Notes under the pieces: generated by a model
The model's database searches: none
What the model was told of the DNA's origin: nothing
What the model saw: only the letters and a program-made list of their open reading frames with translations
In this document: in pieces, positions 9,838-19,378 of the stretch
How the letters are laid out: each line of letters opens with the position of its first letter
Numbering within the stretch: the first letter of the stretch is position 1
Position numbers and translations under genes: made by a program
Assembly (NCBI RefSeq): GCF_030232265.1
Contig: NZ_JASPJK010000003.1
Coordinates: 124,001 to 188,000 of the forward strand
Source: Corynebacterium sp. MSK041
GTDB lineage: Bacteria; Actinomycetota; Actinomycetes; Mycobacteriales; Mycobacteriaceae
Reading direction: 5' to 3'
DNA: 64,000 nt

Positions 9838-10085
9838 GCGTTTCCTTTCAATAAAACAACACAATGCTTATGAGCGCTTATCAACGTTCCCTAGTCTAAC
9901 TATGTCTCCACCAACACGTTGCCGGTTTACTGTGGGCTTTCTCACTCATCTCACCACAATGGGACCCACATCCCCCTACCAAACGCACTGCTAGGCCTAT
10001 TTGTCATGCCCGCTATCATGTCGGATAGATATTTAGGTATTCAGCAATAAAGCAATTGAGCATTTCTAAGGATGTAGCGAAACCA

Positions 10086-11474
10086 ATGACCACGAAGTCC
10101 CCTGATTCTCTCCGCGTCGCCGTCGTCGGTTCCGGCCCAGCCGGCATCTACGCCTCTGACCTTTTGGTGAAGTCAGACCTGGCTAAAAACGGCACCCCGG
10201 TCCGCGTGGACCTGTTTGAGCGCATGCCTGCCCCCTTCGGCCTCATCCGCTACGGCGTGGCGCCGGATCACCCGCGCATCAAGGGCATCATCAAATCCCT
10301 GCACAACGTGATGGATAAGCCGGAGATTCGCCTGCTGGGCAACGTGGATGTGGGCAAGGACATCACCGTGGAAGAGCTGCAGGAATACTACGACGCGGTC
10401 ATCTTTGCCACCGGCGCTGTGGCCGACCGCGACCTGAACGTGCCGGGCGCGGACCTCGATGGCCACTACGGTGCTGGCGAGTTCGTCGGATTCTACGACG
10501 GCAACCCCAACTTTGAGCGCAACTGGGACCTCACCGCAGAGAAGGTCGCCATCGTCGGCGTGGGCAACGTGGCCCTGGACATCGCCCGCGTGCTAGCCAA
10601 GACCGCGGATGAGCTCAAGGTCACGGAGATCCCCGACAACGTCTACGACAACCTGAATGCCTCAGCCGCCAAGGAGATTCACATCTTTGGCCGCCGTGGC
10701 CCGGCCCAGGCGAAGTTCACTCCGCTGGAGCTCAAGGAGCTGGACCACTCTGACACCATCGAGGTCATCGTGGACCCGGAGGACATTGATTATGACGAGG
10801 CTTCAGAGCAGGCTCGTCGTGAAGCGAAGAGCGTTGACCTTGTCTGCCAGACCCTCGAAGGCTACGCGATGCGCGACCCGAAGGGCGCCCCGCACAAGCT
10901 GTTCATCCACTTCTTCGAGTCCCCCGTGGAGATTCTTGGCGACGAAAACGGCAAGGTCACCGGTTTTGTCACCGAACGCACCGAACTCGACGGCAAGGGC
11001 GGCGTGACGTTGACCGGCAAGACCACCACCTGGGATGTTCAGGCCGTCTACCGTGCCGTGGGCTACCGCTCCGACGCCGTCGAAGGCGTGCCTTTTGACG
11101 ACCTGCGTGCCGTCATCCCCAACGACGAAGGCCACGTGCTCACCGAATTCGGCGGCGACATCATCCCCGGCCTATATGCCACCGGCTGGATCAAACGCGG
11201 CCCCATCGGCCTGATTGGCAACACTAAGTCCGACGCCAAGGACACCACCACCATGTTGCTGGATGACTTCACCGCTGGCCGCCTCACCCCCACGAGCCAC
11301 CGCGATGACCAGGCTATCCTCGACCTGCTCGCCGCCAAGGGCATCAAACCGACAACCTGGGACGGCTGGCACAACCTCGACGCCGCCGAGCGCGCCCTTG
11401 GTGAGGCCGAAGGCCGCGAGCGCAAGAAGATCGTTGAGTGGGAGGACATGGTCAACGCATCCCACCCGGAGTAG
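10086..11474 (+). CDS. fprA: Ferredoxin/adrenodoxin-type NADP+ reductase FprA
   Basis: A 462-residue FAD/NADP flavoenzyme of the adrenodoxin reductase family that moves electrons between NADPH and ferredoxins. The FAD Rossmann motif VVGSGPAGIYASDLL is near residue 16. MPAPFGLIRYGVAPDHP is a family hallmark, and the NADP-binding segment VGVGNVALDIARVL sits near residue 160. The C-terminal YATGWIKRGPIGLIGNTK closes the FAD site. The ATG at 10086 has AAGGA 13 nt upstream; a TTG 30 bp further upstream has no ribosome site. Convergent with purA, with six bases between. An internally deleted relative is at 52037. Confidence 0.95.
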   Translation: MTTKSPDSLRVAVVGSGPAGIYASDLLVKSDLAKNGTPVRVDLFERMPAPFGLIRYGVAPDHPRIKGIIKSLHNVMDKPEIRLLGNVDVGKDITVEELQEYYDAVIFATGAVADRDLNVPGADLDGHYGAGEFVGFYDGNPNFERNWDLTAEKVAIVGVGNVALDIARVLAKTADELKVTEIPDNVYDNLNASAAKEIHIFGRRGPAQAKFTPLELKELDHSDTIEVIVDPEDIDYDEASEQARREAKSVDLVCQTLEGYAMRDPKGAPHKLFIHFFESPVEILGDENGKVTGFVTERTELDGKGGVTLTGKTTTWDVQAVYRAVGYRSDAVEGVPFDDLRAVIPNDEGHVLTEFGGDIIPGLYATGWIKRGPIGLIGNTKSDAKDTTTMLLDDFTAGRLTPTSHRDDQAILDLLAAKGIKPTTWDGWHNLDAAERALGEAEGRERKKIVEWEDMVNASHPE

Positions 11475-11480
11475 AGCGCC

Positions 11481-12770
11481 TTACCTCTCCATGACGTCGT
11501 TACGCACGATCGTCTGATCGCGGCCGGGACCAACGCCGATGTAGCTGATCGGCGCACCAGACAGTTCCTCAAGGCGAAGGACGTAGTCCTGGGCCTTCTG
11601 CGGCAGGTCCTCGAAGGTGCGGCAGCCGGTGATGTCTTCGTCCCACGCCGGCATGGTTTCGTAGATCGGCACGGCGTGGTGGAATTCGGTCTGGGTCAGC
11701 GGCATTTCGTCGTGGCGGACACCGTCAACATCGTAGGCAACGCAGATGGGAATCTCCCCGATGCCGGTGAGCACATCAAGCTTGGTCAGGAAGTAGTCAG
11801 TGAAGCCGTTGACGCGGGTAGCGTAACGAGCAATCACGGAGTCATACCAGCCACAGCGACGCTTACGGCCGGTGTTCACACCGACCTCACCGCCGGTTTC
11901 CTGCAGGTAGTCGCCCCACTTATCAAAGAGTTCCGTGGGGAATGGGCCCGCACCCACGCGAGTGGTGTACGCCTTGATAATGCCCAGGGACGCCGTGATC
12001 TTCGTCGGCCCAATACCGGTGCCCACACAGGCACCACCAGCGGTCGGGTTGGAAGACGTGACAAATGGGTAGGTGCCGTGGTCGACGTCCAGCATCGTCG
12101 CCTGGCCGCCTTCCATGAGCACGTGCTTGCCTTCGTCGAGAGCCTTGTTCAGCTCAAATTCCGCATCAATCACCATCGGCTTCACGCGGTCGGCGTAGCC
12201 CAGGAAGTATTCCACCACCTCATCCGGGTCGATGGCCTTGCGGTTATACATCTTCACCAGCATCTGGTTTTTCACGTCCAGGGCGGATTCGATCTTCTGG
12301 CGGAGGATGGATTCGTCGAAAAGATCTTGGACGCGGATACCTACGCGGGCGACCTTGTCCGCATACGTCGGGCCAATGCCGCGGCCGGTGGTGCCGATCG
12401 CGCGCTTGCCCAGGAAGCGCTCCTGCACGCGGTCGAGCGTCTGGTGATACGGCGACACAAGGTGCGCATTCGAGCTGATCTTCAGCCGGCTCGCGTTCGC
12501 GCCACGGGCCTCCAGCCCATCAATCTCCTCGAACAGCGCCTCCAGGTTCACCACCACGCCATTGCCCAGCACCGGGGTGGCATTCTCACTGAGCACACCA
12601 GCGGGGAGAAGCTTCAGCTCGTATTTCTCGCCCCCCACAACAACCGTGTGACCAGCGTTGTTCCCGCCATTTGGCTTCACCACATAGTCAACCCGGCCAC
12701 CAAGAATGTCCGTGGCCTTACCTTTTCCCTCATCGCCCCACTGGGCACCGACAATGATGATGGCCGCCAT
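11481..12770 (-). CDS. purA: Adenylosuccinate synthetase
   Basis: A 429-residue cytoplasmic enzyme making adenylosuccinate from IMP, aspartate and GTP, the first committed step of AMP synthesis. The GTP-binding signature [12 protein letters not shown] is at residues 7-18 and [12 protein letters not shown] around 131. The lysine-containing signature [20 protein letters not shown], the arginine-rich [13 protein letters not shown] and the C-terminal [10 protein letters not shown] are also present. Length is typical. Monocistronic by appearance, convergent with fprA and divergent from the hypothetical gene at 12978. Confidence 0.97.
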   Translation of the reverse strand: MAAIIIVGAQWGDEGKGKATDILGGRVDYVVKPNGGNNAGHTVVVGGEKYELKLLPAGVLSENATPVLGNGVVVNLEALFEEIDGLEARGANASRLKISSNAHLVSPYHQTLDRVQERFLGKRAIGTTGRGIGPTYADKVARVGIRVQDLFDESILRQKIESALDVKNQMLVKMYNRKAIDPDEVVEYFLGYADRVKPMVIDAEFELNKALDEGKHVLMEGGQATMLDVDHGTYPFVTSSNPTAGGACVGTGIGPTKITASLGIIKAYTTRVGAGPFPTELFDKWGDYLQETGGEVGVNTGRKRRCGWYDSVIARYATRVNGFTDYFLTKLDVLTGIGEIPICVAYDVDGVRHDEMPLTQTEFHHAVPIYETMPAWDEDITGCRTFEDLPQKAQDYVLRLEELSGAPISYIGVGPGRDQTIVRNDVMER

Positions 12771-12977
12771 AGAAACGCTCCCTCATTTACGCTGTGTGTC
12801 ACAGCTGTCATATGCGTGCTCATTGCGGGATCACGCCCGCAAAAGTCCAGCGTCAGTATACCGCCACCCTGCTGACGGCTTCACAGTGAGCGCCAGAAAG
12901 ACCTTCCCCCAGCAAGGCTTCCTGGGACACGGGCCTCAATGAACACAGCACTCATCCGCCGATGTAGCGTGACCGCC

Positions 12978-13766
12978 ATGAGGCTTGTTCATTGCGCGTG
13001 CGCCACCGGCACCACCATCGACGGTGCCGAAAACCATCAGCTTCCAGCCATTCCCACGCGAAAAGATCTTCGCTTCCTCGATGACATCGCACGCGAGGCC
13101 CTGCCCGTCGACCCAACCCCATCGCTGCAGGAGATCGCGGCGTCACCATCGGTGTCGCATCTTGGCGAGCCCACATTCGCACCCCAACAGCCCAACGAAC
13201 GCCTACGCATCATCGTGTCCGGCACAGACGCTGCCCTGAGCGCAATCCTCACACGCATGATGCGCGGGGATTATCTGTGGGCCGAGATCGCCTATCTCCC
13301 CACCGACCCTTCTTCCCCCGCCGCCGTGCTCTGGGGCATCCCCACCGACGCGCAATCGCTCGCACTTACAGGGCCGGTCCGCCCCATCCCCTGCATCCGC
13401 AACGACGCTGGTCTTGTCGTCGCCGGATCAGCCACACTCACGCACACAGACGGTAAGCCGTTCTTCGGGGAGGTCGTCGTTGACAATGACGTCCTCGTTC
13501 GCAGCGAGGGCCACACTCGCCTCTACGGCGCACGCCTCGTGCCCACCACCCACGCACCAGGGCTCGCTGCAGCTGTCATCCGCAAACCGCGCTTTCGCAA
13601 GCACATGCTTATCGACGCCACCCACACCCCCTCCGGCCGCGCCCTCCAATCCGGCGGCCACGCCATCCAGGTCACCGTGGATGATGTCCCCGCTAAGCGC
13701 CCCGTTGAACGCGTCACGTTCTACCGGCACCTGCGCGATATCCAAGCTGTCCGCGGGGATGGGTAA
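12978..13766 (+). CDS. Hypothetical protein next to purA
   Basis: About 262 residues, not recognised. The codon pattern is strongly coding and GC-rich at third positions. The central part (RLRIIVSGTDAALSAILTRM, then WAEIAYLP) looks like an alpha/beta fold. The C-terminal half has alternating beta-like segments, a basic stretch (IRKPRFRKHM) and ends YRHLRDIQAVRGDG. There is no signal peptide or clear membrane segment, so it is probably cytoplasmic. The start is uncertain: ATG 12978 and an upstream in-frame ATG at 12939 both lack a good ribosome site. The gene is divergent from purA and convergent with the FUSC gene. I recall an unnamed gene beside purA in other corynebacteria, but no function. 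Confidence 0.7.
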   Translation: MRLVHCACATGTTIDGAENHQLPAIPTRKDLRFLDDIAREALPVDPTPSLQEIAASPSVSHLGEPTFAPQQPNERLRIIVSGTDAALSAILTRMMRGDYLWAEIAYLPTDPSSPAAVLWGIPTDAQSLALTGPVRPIPCIRNDAGLVVAGSATLTHTDGKPFFGEVVVDNDVLVRSEGHTRLYGARLVPTTHAPGLAAAVIRKPRFRKHMLIDATHTPSGRALQSGGHAIQVTVDDVPAKRPVERVTFYRHLRDIQAVRGDG

Positions 13767-13806
13767 AAGGGCACGGCGGCGTTGAAATCCTTCACCGGCA
13801 CCGGAA

Positions 13807-15105
13807 CTAGTCCGGGCCGGAGTCACTCTCCTCCTCATCATTCGAGCTACCCGCGCTCAACTCTGGCGGGTACGCCGGCGTCTCCGACGTCGGCTTCAAC
13901 ATCGCAACCGCGGACTCCCGGGACCACCCACAGATCTGCAATAGATCAACAATGAGTGACCGCGACTGAGCCAAGATCACCGCGCCGGACAAAGTAGCCT
14001 GGCCGGGCTCACCAGTCACGTTCACACCGGAGTGCAGCCCCTTAACCGGCGAGTACGGGCCACGCGGTGGCTGGCAATCCAAGTCGAGGACCTCCAGCCC
14101 TGTCTCCGCCGCCAATGACCGCAAACGATTCGTCACCGAAGGCATGCGCTCAGCCAGGCTGGCCTTCGACGTGATCTCAAAAAGCTCCGATAAATCAAGC
14201 ACAACCGCAGAAAGCTGATCCAAGATCCACAACTGCTTTGGGGAGACAGTGCCCTGGTCCTCCACCAGCACAAGCGCACGACGAGCAAGAACACGGGTAC
14301 TCCGGACAGCATTGTCCGTAGGCGGCACCGTACGAGAGAGAGACTGGATATACCCGCGCGACCCCCAGAAAAACGGCGACAGCTGGGTAGATTCCCTGCC
14401 AGATTTCGTTGCGGTGGAGATCGCATCAATATCAGACTGCGTACCGCGAATCGCCTCCAGCGCCAAGGACAGTTCGGAGGGGTCTTGGTGGGAGATGCCG
14501 GTGGAGACGTCGTCAAGCACAGAGCTCAAAATCGAGAGAACCTTGGAAATTTCCTGGCGCGCTGCCGCGAACGGCGCTGAAGGCACAAGCGCAACAACCG
14601 CAAGACCGACCGCCGACCCGATAAACGCGTCCACCGCGCGATCGAAGCCCGTCACAGCAGCGTCGGGCGGCATGATCGTAGAAATCAAAATCGAACCAAT
14701 AGCCACCTGATTGGCCACCAAAATGGATTTGGAGAAGAACGACGCAAACAGCATCGACCCACACACCGCCAACGCAATCTGCCACCCTCCCGGGCCAAGA
14801 GGCGCAAACACGAGGTCGCCGACCAACACACCCAGGATGCACCCCAGCGACATATCCAACGCGCGTTTGATCCGCTCACCGCCCGACAAACCGACGATGA
14901 TGACCACACTGATCGGCGCGAAGAACGGCTGCCCGTGGCCCACCCACTCAAACGCAATGAAATACGCAAGGCCCGCCGCAACCCCGACTTGGAGCGCTGG
15001 CAAGAACCGCTGAGCCACACGCTTCAAACGCGCTTCAAGCGAATCCTCCACAGCGGCCATGCGCTCACGCGTAGTCATGCGCACGCGTTTGGTTTGTTTA
15101 TCCAT
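13807..15105 (-). CDS. FUSC/aromatic-acid-exporter-like membrane protein
   Basis: A roughly 432-residue membrane protein. About six hydrophobic segments occupy residues 35-175, including FLPALQVGVAAGLAYFIAF, FFAPISVVIIVGLSGGERI, GCILGVLVGDLVF and SVVGLAVVALVPS-like stretches. This matches the FUSC_2/ArAE half-repeat, with the conserved G-E/R segment after the second helix. The C-terminal 250 residues are soluble and helical. Such proteins are linked to efflux or envelope functions; the substrate is unknown. Several in-frame Met codons lie near the start and none has a clear ribosome site; 15105 is taken for best fit with the hydrophobic pattern. It ends with an acidic Ser/Asp-rich tail. Confidence 0.75.
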   Translation of the reverse strand: MDKQTKRVRMTTRERMAAVEDSLEARLKRVAQRFLPALQVGVAAGLAYFIAFEWVGHGQPFFAPISVVIIVGLSGGERIKRALDMSLGCILGVLVGDLVFAPLGPGGWQIALAVCGSMLFASFFSKSILVANQVAIGSILISTIMPPDAAVTGFDRAVDAFIGSAVGLAVVALVPSAPFAAARQEISKVLSILSSVLDDVSTGISHQDPSELSLALEAIRGTQSDIDAISTATKSGRESTQLSPFFWGSRGYIQSLSRTVPPTDNAVRSTRVLARRALVLVEDQGTVSPKQLWILDQLSAVVLDLSELFEITSKASLAERMPSVTNRLRSLAAETGLEVLDLDCQPPRGPYSPVKGLHSGVNVTGEPGQATLSGAVILAQSRSLIVDLLQICGWSRESAVAMLKPTSETPAYPPELSAGSSNDEEESDSGPD

Positions 15106-15132
15106 CAGCACCACATCGGTTCTTCGCAATAC

Positions 15133-15163
15133 AAAAGGCCAGGCCCCAAACAGGCCTGACCTT
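15133..15163 (-). terminator. Rho-independent terminator of fda
   Basis: Read on the minus strand, an AAGGTCAGGCC / GGCCTGGCCTT stem-loop is followed by TTTTGTATT, just after the fda stop. One mismatch in the stem. Coordinates are good to about one base. Confidence 0.75.
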
Positions 15164-15178
15164 GACGGTAAACGCTAT

Positions 15179-16213
15179 TTACCGGGAGACAGACTTGCCC
15201 ACAGATTTCAGATCCTCACACGCCTGGACAACGCGCTCGGACATGGACTGCTCAGCCTTCTTCAGGTAGGAGCGCGGATCGTAGGCCTTCTTGTTGCCCA
15301 CCTCGCCGTCGATCTTCAGCACGCCGTCGTAGTTCTCAAACATGTGGGAAGCAACCGGGCGGGTGAACGCGTACTGAGTGTCAGTGTCAACGTTCATCTT
15401 CACCACACCGTAAGTCAGGGACTCAGCGATCTTCTCCGGCTCAGACCCAGAGCCGCCGTGGAACACGAAGTCAAACGGACGCTCACCAGCGGTCAGACCA
15501 AGCTTCTCCGCTGCTGCCTTCTGGCCCATGTCCAGAACCTCCGGGCGCAGCTTCACATTGCCCGGCTTGTACACACCGTGCACGTTGCCGAAGGTTGCTG
15601 CCAGCAGGTAGCGGCCCTTCTCACCCGTACCAATTGCGTCGATGGTCTTCTCAAAATCCTCGCGCGTGGTGTAAAGGTTTGCGCCAGCCTTCGCCTCAAC
15701 GCCGTCCTCTTCACCACCGACAACACCAATCTCAACCTCAAGAATGATGTTCGCCTTACGAGCCTTCTCCAACAGCTCTTGCGCAATCTCCAAATTCTCA
15801 TCGATCGGGATAGCGGAACCATCCCACATGTGCGACTGGAACAGTGGCAGCTCACCACGGTCCACGCGCTCCTGCGAAATCGCGATCAGCGGGCGCACAT
15901 AATCATCCAGAACTTCCTTCTGGCAGTGGTCCGTGTGCAGCGCCACGTTGATGTCATACTGCGCCGCAACCTTGTGGGCAAACGCCGCGAGAGCCTCCGC
16001 GCCCACAACCTTGTTCTTCACCGACAGACCGGAACCAAATTCAGCGCCACCAGTGGAAAACTGGATGATGCCGTCCGAGCCCGCCTCAGCGAAACCACGC
16101 AGCGCAGCGTTAATGGTCTCCGAGGAAGTGCAGTTGATGGCTGGGAAAGCAAAGCCTTCCTTCTTGGCCGTGTCCAGCATTTGGTTATAAACCTCAGGGG
16201 TTGCAATAGGCAT
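15179..16213 (-). CDS. fda: Fructose-bisphosphate aldolase, class II
   Basis: A 344-residue zinc-dependent aldolase splitting fructose 1,6-bisphosphate to DHAP and GAP in glycolysis. Zinc ligands are in VALHTDHCQKEVLDDYV (class II signature 1). The second signature region is LEVEIGVVGGEEDGVEAK, the zinc/substrate segment is FGNVHGVYKPGNVKL and the DHAP-binding loop is FHGGSGSEPEKIAESLTYGVVKMNVDTD. Length fits class IIA enzymes. The start at 16213 (MPIATPEVYN) has an AGAGGA ribosome site; the reading frame extends five codons further upstream without one. An intrinsic terminator follows. Confidence 0.97.
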   Translation of the reverse strand: MPIATPEVYNQMLDTAKKEGFAFPAINCTSSETINAALRGFAEAGSDGIIQFSTGGAEFGSGLSVKNKVVGAEALAAFAHKVAAQYDINVALHTDHCQKEVLDDYVRPLIAISQERVDRGELPLFQSHMWDGSAIPIDENLEIAQELLEKARKANIILEVEIGVVGGEEDGVEAKAGANLYTTREDFEKTIDAIGTGEKGRYLLAATFGNVHGVYKPGNVKLRPEVLDMGQKAAAEKLGLTAGERPFDFVFHGGSGSEPEKIAESLTYGVVKMNVDTDTQYAFTRPVASHMFENYDGVLKIDGEVGNKKAYDPRSYLKKAEQSMSERVVQACEDLKSVGKSVSR

Positions 16214-16243
16214 GGAGAGTCCTCTCACTCGAATGCGGTTACG

Positions 16244-17533
16244 TTATCCAGTATGCCCGCTTTGCGCGACCCGCGCTGCCGCCTCGAGCAACATCCAGCC
16301 AGAAAGTTGCACAGAAAGATCGCGTTCCGGAATTTCGGGGCCTTTGCTTATCGACGCCTCCCCGCCCCCATAAATCCTCGGCAACCTCGCCCCCTCGGCC
16401 CAGCGCACCGGGAAAACAGGCAATCCGTCCACTTCAAGGCGGTTATTCCACATCGCGGCGGCTGATGCCAAGACCAGCCGTGCTGCCTCTTTCTTTGCTG
16501 CCCGTCCAGCCGCCGTCCTATCCGGGAGACGCACAGCCACGTCAGCAAGATAGCGCGCAAGAATCCCCTGAAACAGAGCGCCATCCCCACCCTTATTGGG
16601 TGCGCAGTCCCGCTGGTTATCAATCACTCCGACAGGCGTAGCCATGTTTTTAGCCACCGCCCGAACCAAGTCCTGAATCCGCGCAATGTAAAACATCTGC
16701 GTATCCCCAGCGTCCTCAGCGTCTTCCGCTTCTTGGTTTTCCAGCGCAATGGCAATTTCCAGCGCCGCGCCCAAAACGGTGCCCTGGTTGTAGGAGTAGG
16801 TAATGCCTGTCGTCTGTGGCCCGTCCGCGTGAAGACGGATCCCGTCCTGCACGAGCCCGTTATCCGCCATGACGTTGTCAAAGATCCAGCCCATGACCTC
16901 GCGAGCTTTATCCAGACGCCCGCTCCTCGCCATCATGATCGCCGCCGGGCCATTCGCCGGGACGTTGAAAAAGTTGTCGTCCGTCCGCCATGGAAGAACC
17001 CCGATGACGTTATCCAGACCTGCAAGAATGTTGAATTCGAGTTCCTCCAGCACGCGGAATCGTGTCACCGGTCGACGCCAAAACCGCGCCACCTTGGATA
17101 TTCCCGGCAGCCGCCACAGGCCTGCCGTTTTTACTGCTGGATCTTCAACACTTGCTTGATCGTCGTGTCCGATCCGCGCCAATGCCAACGCCAGCCATGC
17201 TTTGTCGTCGTAGTAACGGTTGCGCGTCAAATCCCCACGGTTACGAATCCGTATTCCCCGTACCGTGCGCACGATGGTGGCACGCCGAGCCTTCGTCGAC
17301 TGACGACGCTCCGCATCCACCAAACAATCCAAATAATGCGCCTGCCACCAGTAGTGCCAAGTCACAAACGCCTTTTCGCGCGGTGTTGCCGGCCAGGCCA
17401 CGACTGCCAAGTTTGTTCGCGGCAGTCGCCACAACGGCGACGCATGACGTTCAGCCACTGCCGCTTCCGCGAGGTCAGCGCGGTACGCCCACATTTCCGC
17501 AGGGTCGGAAACGGATGATTTCGTGCGTACCAC
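16244..17533 (-). CDS. Glycoside hydrolase family 76 protein
   Basis: A 429-residue protein of the GH76 (endo-alpha-1,6-mannanase-like) fold. Family hallmarks visible are NRYYDDKAWLALALARI (catalytic Asp pair region, about residue 107), TYSYNQGTVLGAALEIA and GALFQGILARYL. There is no signal peptide, so it is cytoplasmic, unlike fungal and Bacteroides secreted mannanases. It could act on alpha-mannose-containing glycolipid or glycan precursors, which corynebacteria make, but that is inference. The GTG at 17533 was chosen for the AAGGAGG site just upstream. The gene lies behind fda on the same strand, with the symmetric palindrome element A upstream. Confidence 0.85.
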   Translation of the reverse strand: MVRTKSSVSDPAEMWAYRADLAEAAVAERHASPLWRLPRTNLAVVAWPATPREKAFVTWHYWWQAHYLDCLVDAERRQSTKARRATIVRTVRGIRIRNRGDLTRNRYYDDKAWLALALARIGHDDQASVEDPAVKTAGLWRLPGISKVARFWRRPVTRFRVLEELEFNILAGLDNVIGVLPWRTDDNFFNVPANGPAAIMMARSGRLDKAREVMGWIFDNVMADNGLVQDGIRLHADGPQTTGITYSYNQGTVLGAALEIAIALENQEAEDAEDAGDTQMFYIARIQDLVRAVAKNMATPVGVIDNQRDCAPNKGGDGALFQGILARYLADVAVRLPDRTAAGRAAKKEAARLVLASAAAMWNNRLEVDGLPVFPVRWAEGARLPRIYGGGEASISKGPEIPERDLSVQLSGWMLLEAAARVAQSGHTG

Positions 17534-17763
17534 TTGGCCTCCTTCCCTTGGCATTGTTTTGTTGTGCTCTTATTAGCTCTTTATCTATGTTTTACCCCCT
17601 TTTGTTACGGGGAGCCAACCGCATTTTCACCGTTTCCCCTGCGCTTTCCGCGTTCCCATTCCTCCAGCAACCTGGGAAGAAAACAGCGAAGCAACAAACC
17701 CCACTCCCCTCCTAACGAAAGGCACAGATACAAGAGCACATCCCTAAGAGCACCGATACAAGA

Positions 17764-17960
17764 GCACATATATAGCTGAAATGATATGCGGACAAATCTG
17801 TCCATCTGTTCATCAAGAAGGTTACAACCTGCATAAACGCGAGACTTTCAACCGGACACATACTGCGTCCGCTTCTCTAGCCTTCATTAAAGCCGGTCAG
17901 CGCCCCACCGGCCCTCAAACGGACACCTATGTCCGCATCGCTTTTCACGCATACATCCAC
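17764..17960. repeat. Three-palindrome symmetric element, copy A
   Basis: An intergenic element with three palindromic boxes: GGACAAATCTGTCC (17790-17803), GGACACATACTGCGTCC (17854-17870) and GGACACCTATGTCC (17921-17934). Box centres are 17796.5, 17862 and 17927.5, so both flanks are exactly 65.5 bp from the middle. The sequence outside box 1 (CACATATATAGCTGAAATG) and the reverse complement of that outside box 3 are related, so the whole unit is an imperfect inverted repeat. It lies upstream of the GH76 gene and downstream of the TrmH-type gene. Copies B and C are at 26059 and 63509. Confidence 0.85.
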
Positions 17961-17973
17961 GCCCTCATTGCAC

Positions 17974-18044
17974 GCATCGCATCGCATCGCATGCATCGCA
18001 TCGCATGCATCGCATCGCATGCATCGCATCGCATGCATCGCATT
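17974..18044. repeat. Tandem repeat, four 14-bp units GCATGCATCGCATC
   Basis: Four near-perfect head-to-tail copies (17989-18002, 18003-18016, 18017-18030 and 18031-18044, the last ending T) follow a shorter GCATC-repeat lead-in (17974-17988). No gene covers this stretch. It abuts element A and looks like a minisatellite prone to copy-number change. Confidence 0.9.
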
Positions 18045-18139
18045 ACACCAACGCAGAGATCGCCCACACTGCGCGAATGCCTCGCGAAAGCCGCGCGAAA
18101 GCCTCGCGTGAGCCTGGTGTGGTGGTGAGTGGGTGGGGC

Positions 18140-18799
18140 CTACCAGGCGTCATCAAGATTGGCGTGCTGGCGCACCCAGGTGTGCATCGCAATACCTGCG
18201 GCGACCCCCGCATTGATGGAACGGGTGGAGCCAAACTGGGCAATCGAGCAGGTCATCAGCGCGGATTCTTGCGCCTCGAGGGTCACGCCGGGGCCTTCTT
18301 GGCCGAAAAGGAGCACGCAATTTCGTGGGATATCAGCGGTTTCGAGTGGGACTGAGCCGGGGGTGTTGTCAATCGCGATCACGGCGAGGTCTCGTTCGGC
18401 AGCCCAAGCCATCAAATCAGCAACGGTGTCATGGTGAATGATGTGCTGGTAACGGTCCGTCACCATCGCACCGCGACGATTCCAACGACGGCGCCCCACG
18501 ATATGCACTGCCTCCGCCAAAAATGCGTTCGCGGTGCGGACGACGGTGCCGATGTTCATGTCGTTCTCAAAGTTCTCAATCGCGACGTGAAACGGGTGGC
18601 GACGCTGGTCTAGATCAGCCCGGATAGCCTCCATTGACCAGTAACGGTACTGGTCAACAACGTTGCGGGTGTCGCCGTGCTCCAAAAACTGAGGGTCGAA
18701 ACGCGAGTCCGTGGGCCACTCACCCTCCCACGGCCCAACACCATGGCGGCCCTCATTCCACTCCGTTGGCCCCTTGTCCCTTGGATTAGGCGAGGCCAA
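18140..18799 (-). CDS. TrmH/SpoU family RNA 2'-O-methyltransferase
   Basis: A 219-residue SPOUT-class methyltransferase that would transfer a methyl group from SAM to a ribose 2'-OH of tRNA or rRNA. The three SpoU motifs are visible: NIGTVVRTANAF (motif 1, about residues 81-92), CVLLFGQEGPGV (motif 2, about 160-171) and GSTRSINAGVAAGIAMHTW (motif 3, near the C-terminus). The 60-residue N-terminal extension is not recognised. The start appears to be TTG at 18799, overlapping the pyrE end by 14 bp and without a strong ribosome site. Translational coupling to pyrE is likely. The target RNA cannot be told from sequence. Confidence 0.88.
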   Translation of the reverse strand: MASPNPRDKGPTEWNEGRHGVGPWEGEWPTDSRFDPQFLEHGDTRNVVDQYRYWSMEAIRADLDQRRHPFHVAIENFENDMNIGTVVRTANAFLAEAVHIVGRRRWNRRGAMVTDRYQHIIHHDTVADLMAWAAERDLAVIAIDNTPGSVPLETADIPRNCVLLFGQEGPGVTLEAQESALMTCSIAQFGSTRSINAGVAAGIAMHTWVRQHANLDDAW

Positions 18800-19340
18800 G
18801 ATCGTTCAAACCAAGCAGATAGCGGTACTCCAAACCTGCATCCAGGAGCACTTTGTCAGCGCCAGTCGCACGATCCACGACCGTGGCCACAGCAACGACC
18901 TCTGCACCCTCCGCACGACAGGCCTCAACAGCGGTGAGCGGTGAATTACCTGTGGTTGTGGTGTCCTCCACAACCAGAACACGCTTGCCCTGAATCGATG
19001 GTCCCTCAATTCGGCGCTGCATCCCGTGCTTCTTCGCCTCCTTACGCACTACGAAGCTGTCGATCGGGCGACCATCTGCGTGCATCACGGCGGTGGCCAC
19101 TGGGTCCGCGCCCAAAGTCAGTCCACCGACCGCATCAAAGTCCAGATCAGAGGTCATTTCACGCACGAGGGAACCAATGAGACGGCTCGCCTCGTGGTGC
19201 AGCGTGGCACGGCGAAGATCAACGTAGTAATCGGCTTCTTTACCGGAGCTCAAAGTCACTCGGCCATGAACGACAGCGAGCTCCCCAACGAGCTCTGCAA
19301 GGCGGGCCTTGGCGGCGGCGTCAATAGATGTGGCACTCAT
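18786..19340 (-). CDS. pyrE: Orotate phosphoribosyltransferase
   Basis: A 184-residue enzyme making OMP from orotate and PRPP in UMP synthesis. The type I PRTase signature is RVLVVEDTTTTGNSPLTAVEA (about residues 112-132). The N-terminal VTLSSGKEADYYVDLRRATL is the OPRTase loop. The start is ambiguous: ATG 19340 gives the expected N-terminus, although its GGAGG is unusually close; an in-frame GTG at 19358 is possible. It overlaps the TrmH-type methyltransferase downstream. Confidence 0.95.
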   Translation of the reverse strand: MSATSIDAAAKARLAELVGELAVVHGRVTLSSGKEADYYVDLRRATLHHEASRLIGSLVREMTSDLDFDAVGGLTLGADPVATAVMHADGRPIDSFVVRKEAKKHGMQRRIEGPSIQGKRVLVVEDTTTTGNSPLTAVEACRAEGAEVVAVATVVDRATGADKVLLDAGLEYRYLLGLNDLGLA

Positions 19341-19378
19341 GCCTCCAAGGTTAGCCACCCCGGGTGAGCCACTACGGG

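Noticed and set aside
9838..10085. RamA/RamB sites in the pta-fprA intergenic region
   Set aside because: A few C-rich or G-rich tracts exist but none is distinctive enough to call by eye.
10056..10086. TTG start of fprA at 10056
   Set aside because: No ribosome site before it, whereas ATG 10086 has AAGGA upstream and gives the usual N-terminus.
16733..17518. 261-codon frame antisense to the GH76 gene
   Set aside because: His/Arg/Pro-rich product typical of antisense frames; GH76 motifs lie on the minus strand.
17989..18044. Possible CRISPR array
   Set aside because: Units are only 14 bp with no spacers and no cas genes in the window.
17781..18128. Open frames over element A and the 14-bp repeats (His/Ala/Ser-rich products)
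   Set aside because: They simply translate the tandem repeat in several frames, have no ribosome site and no codon bias like neighbouring genes.
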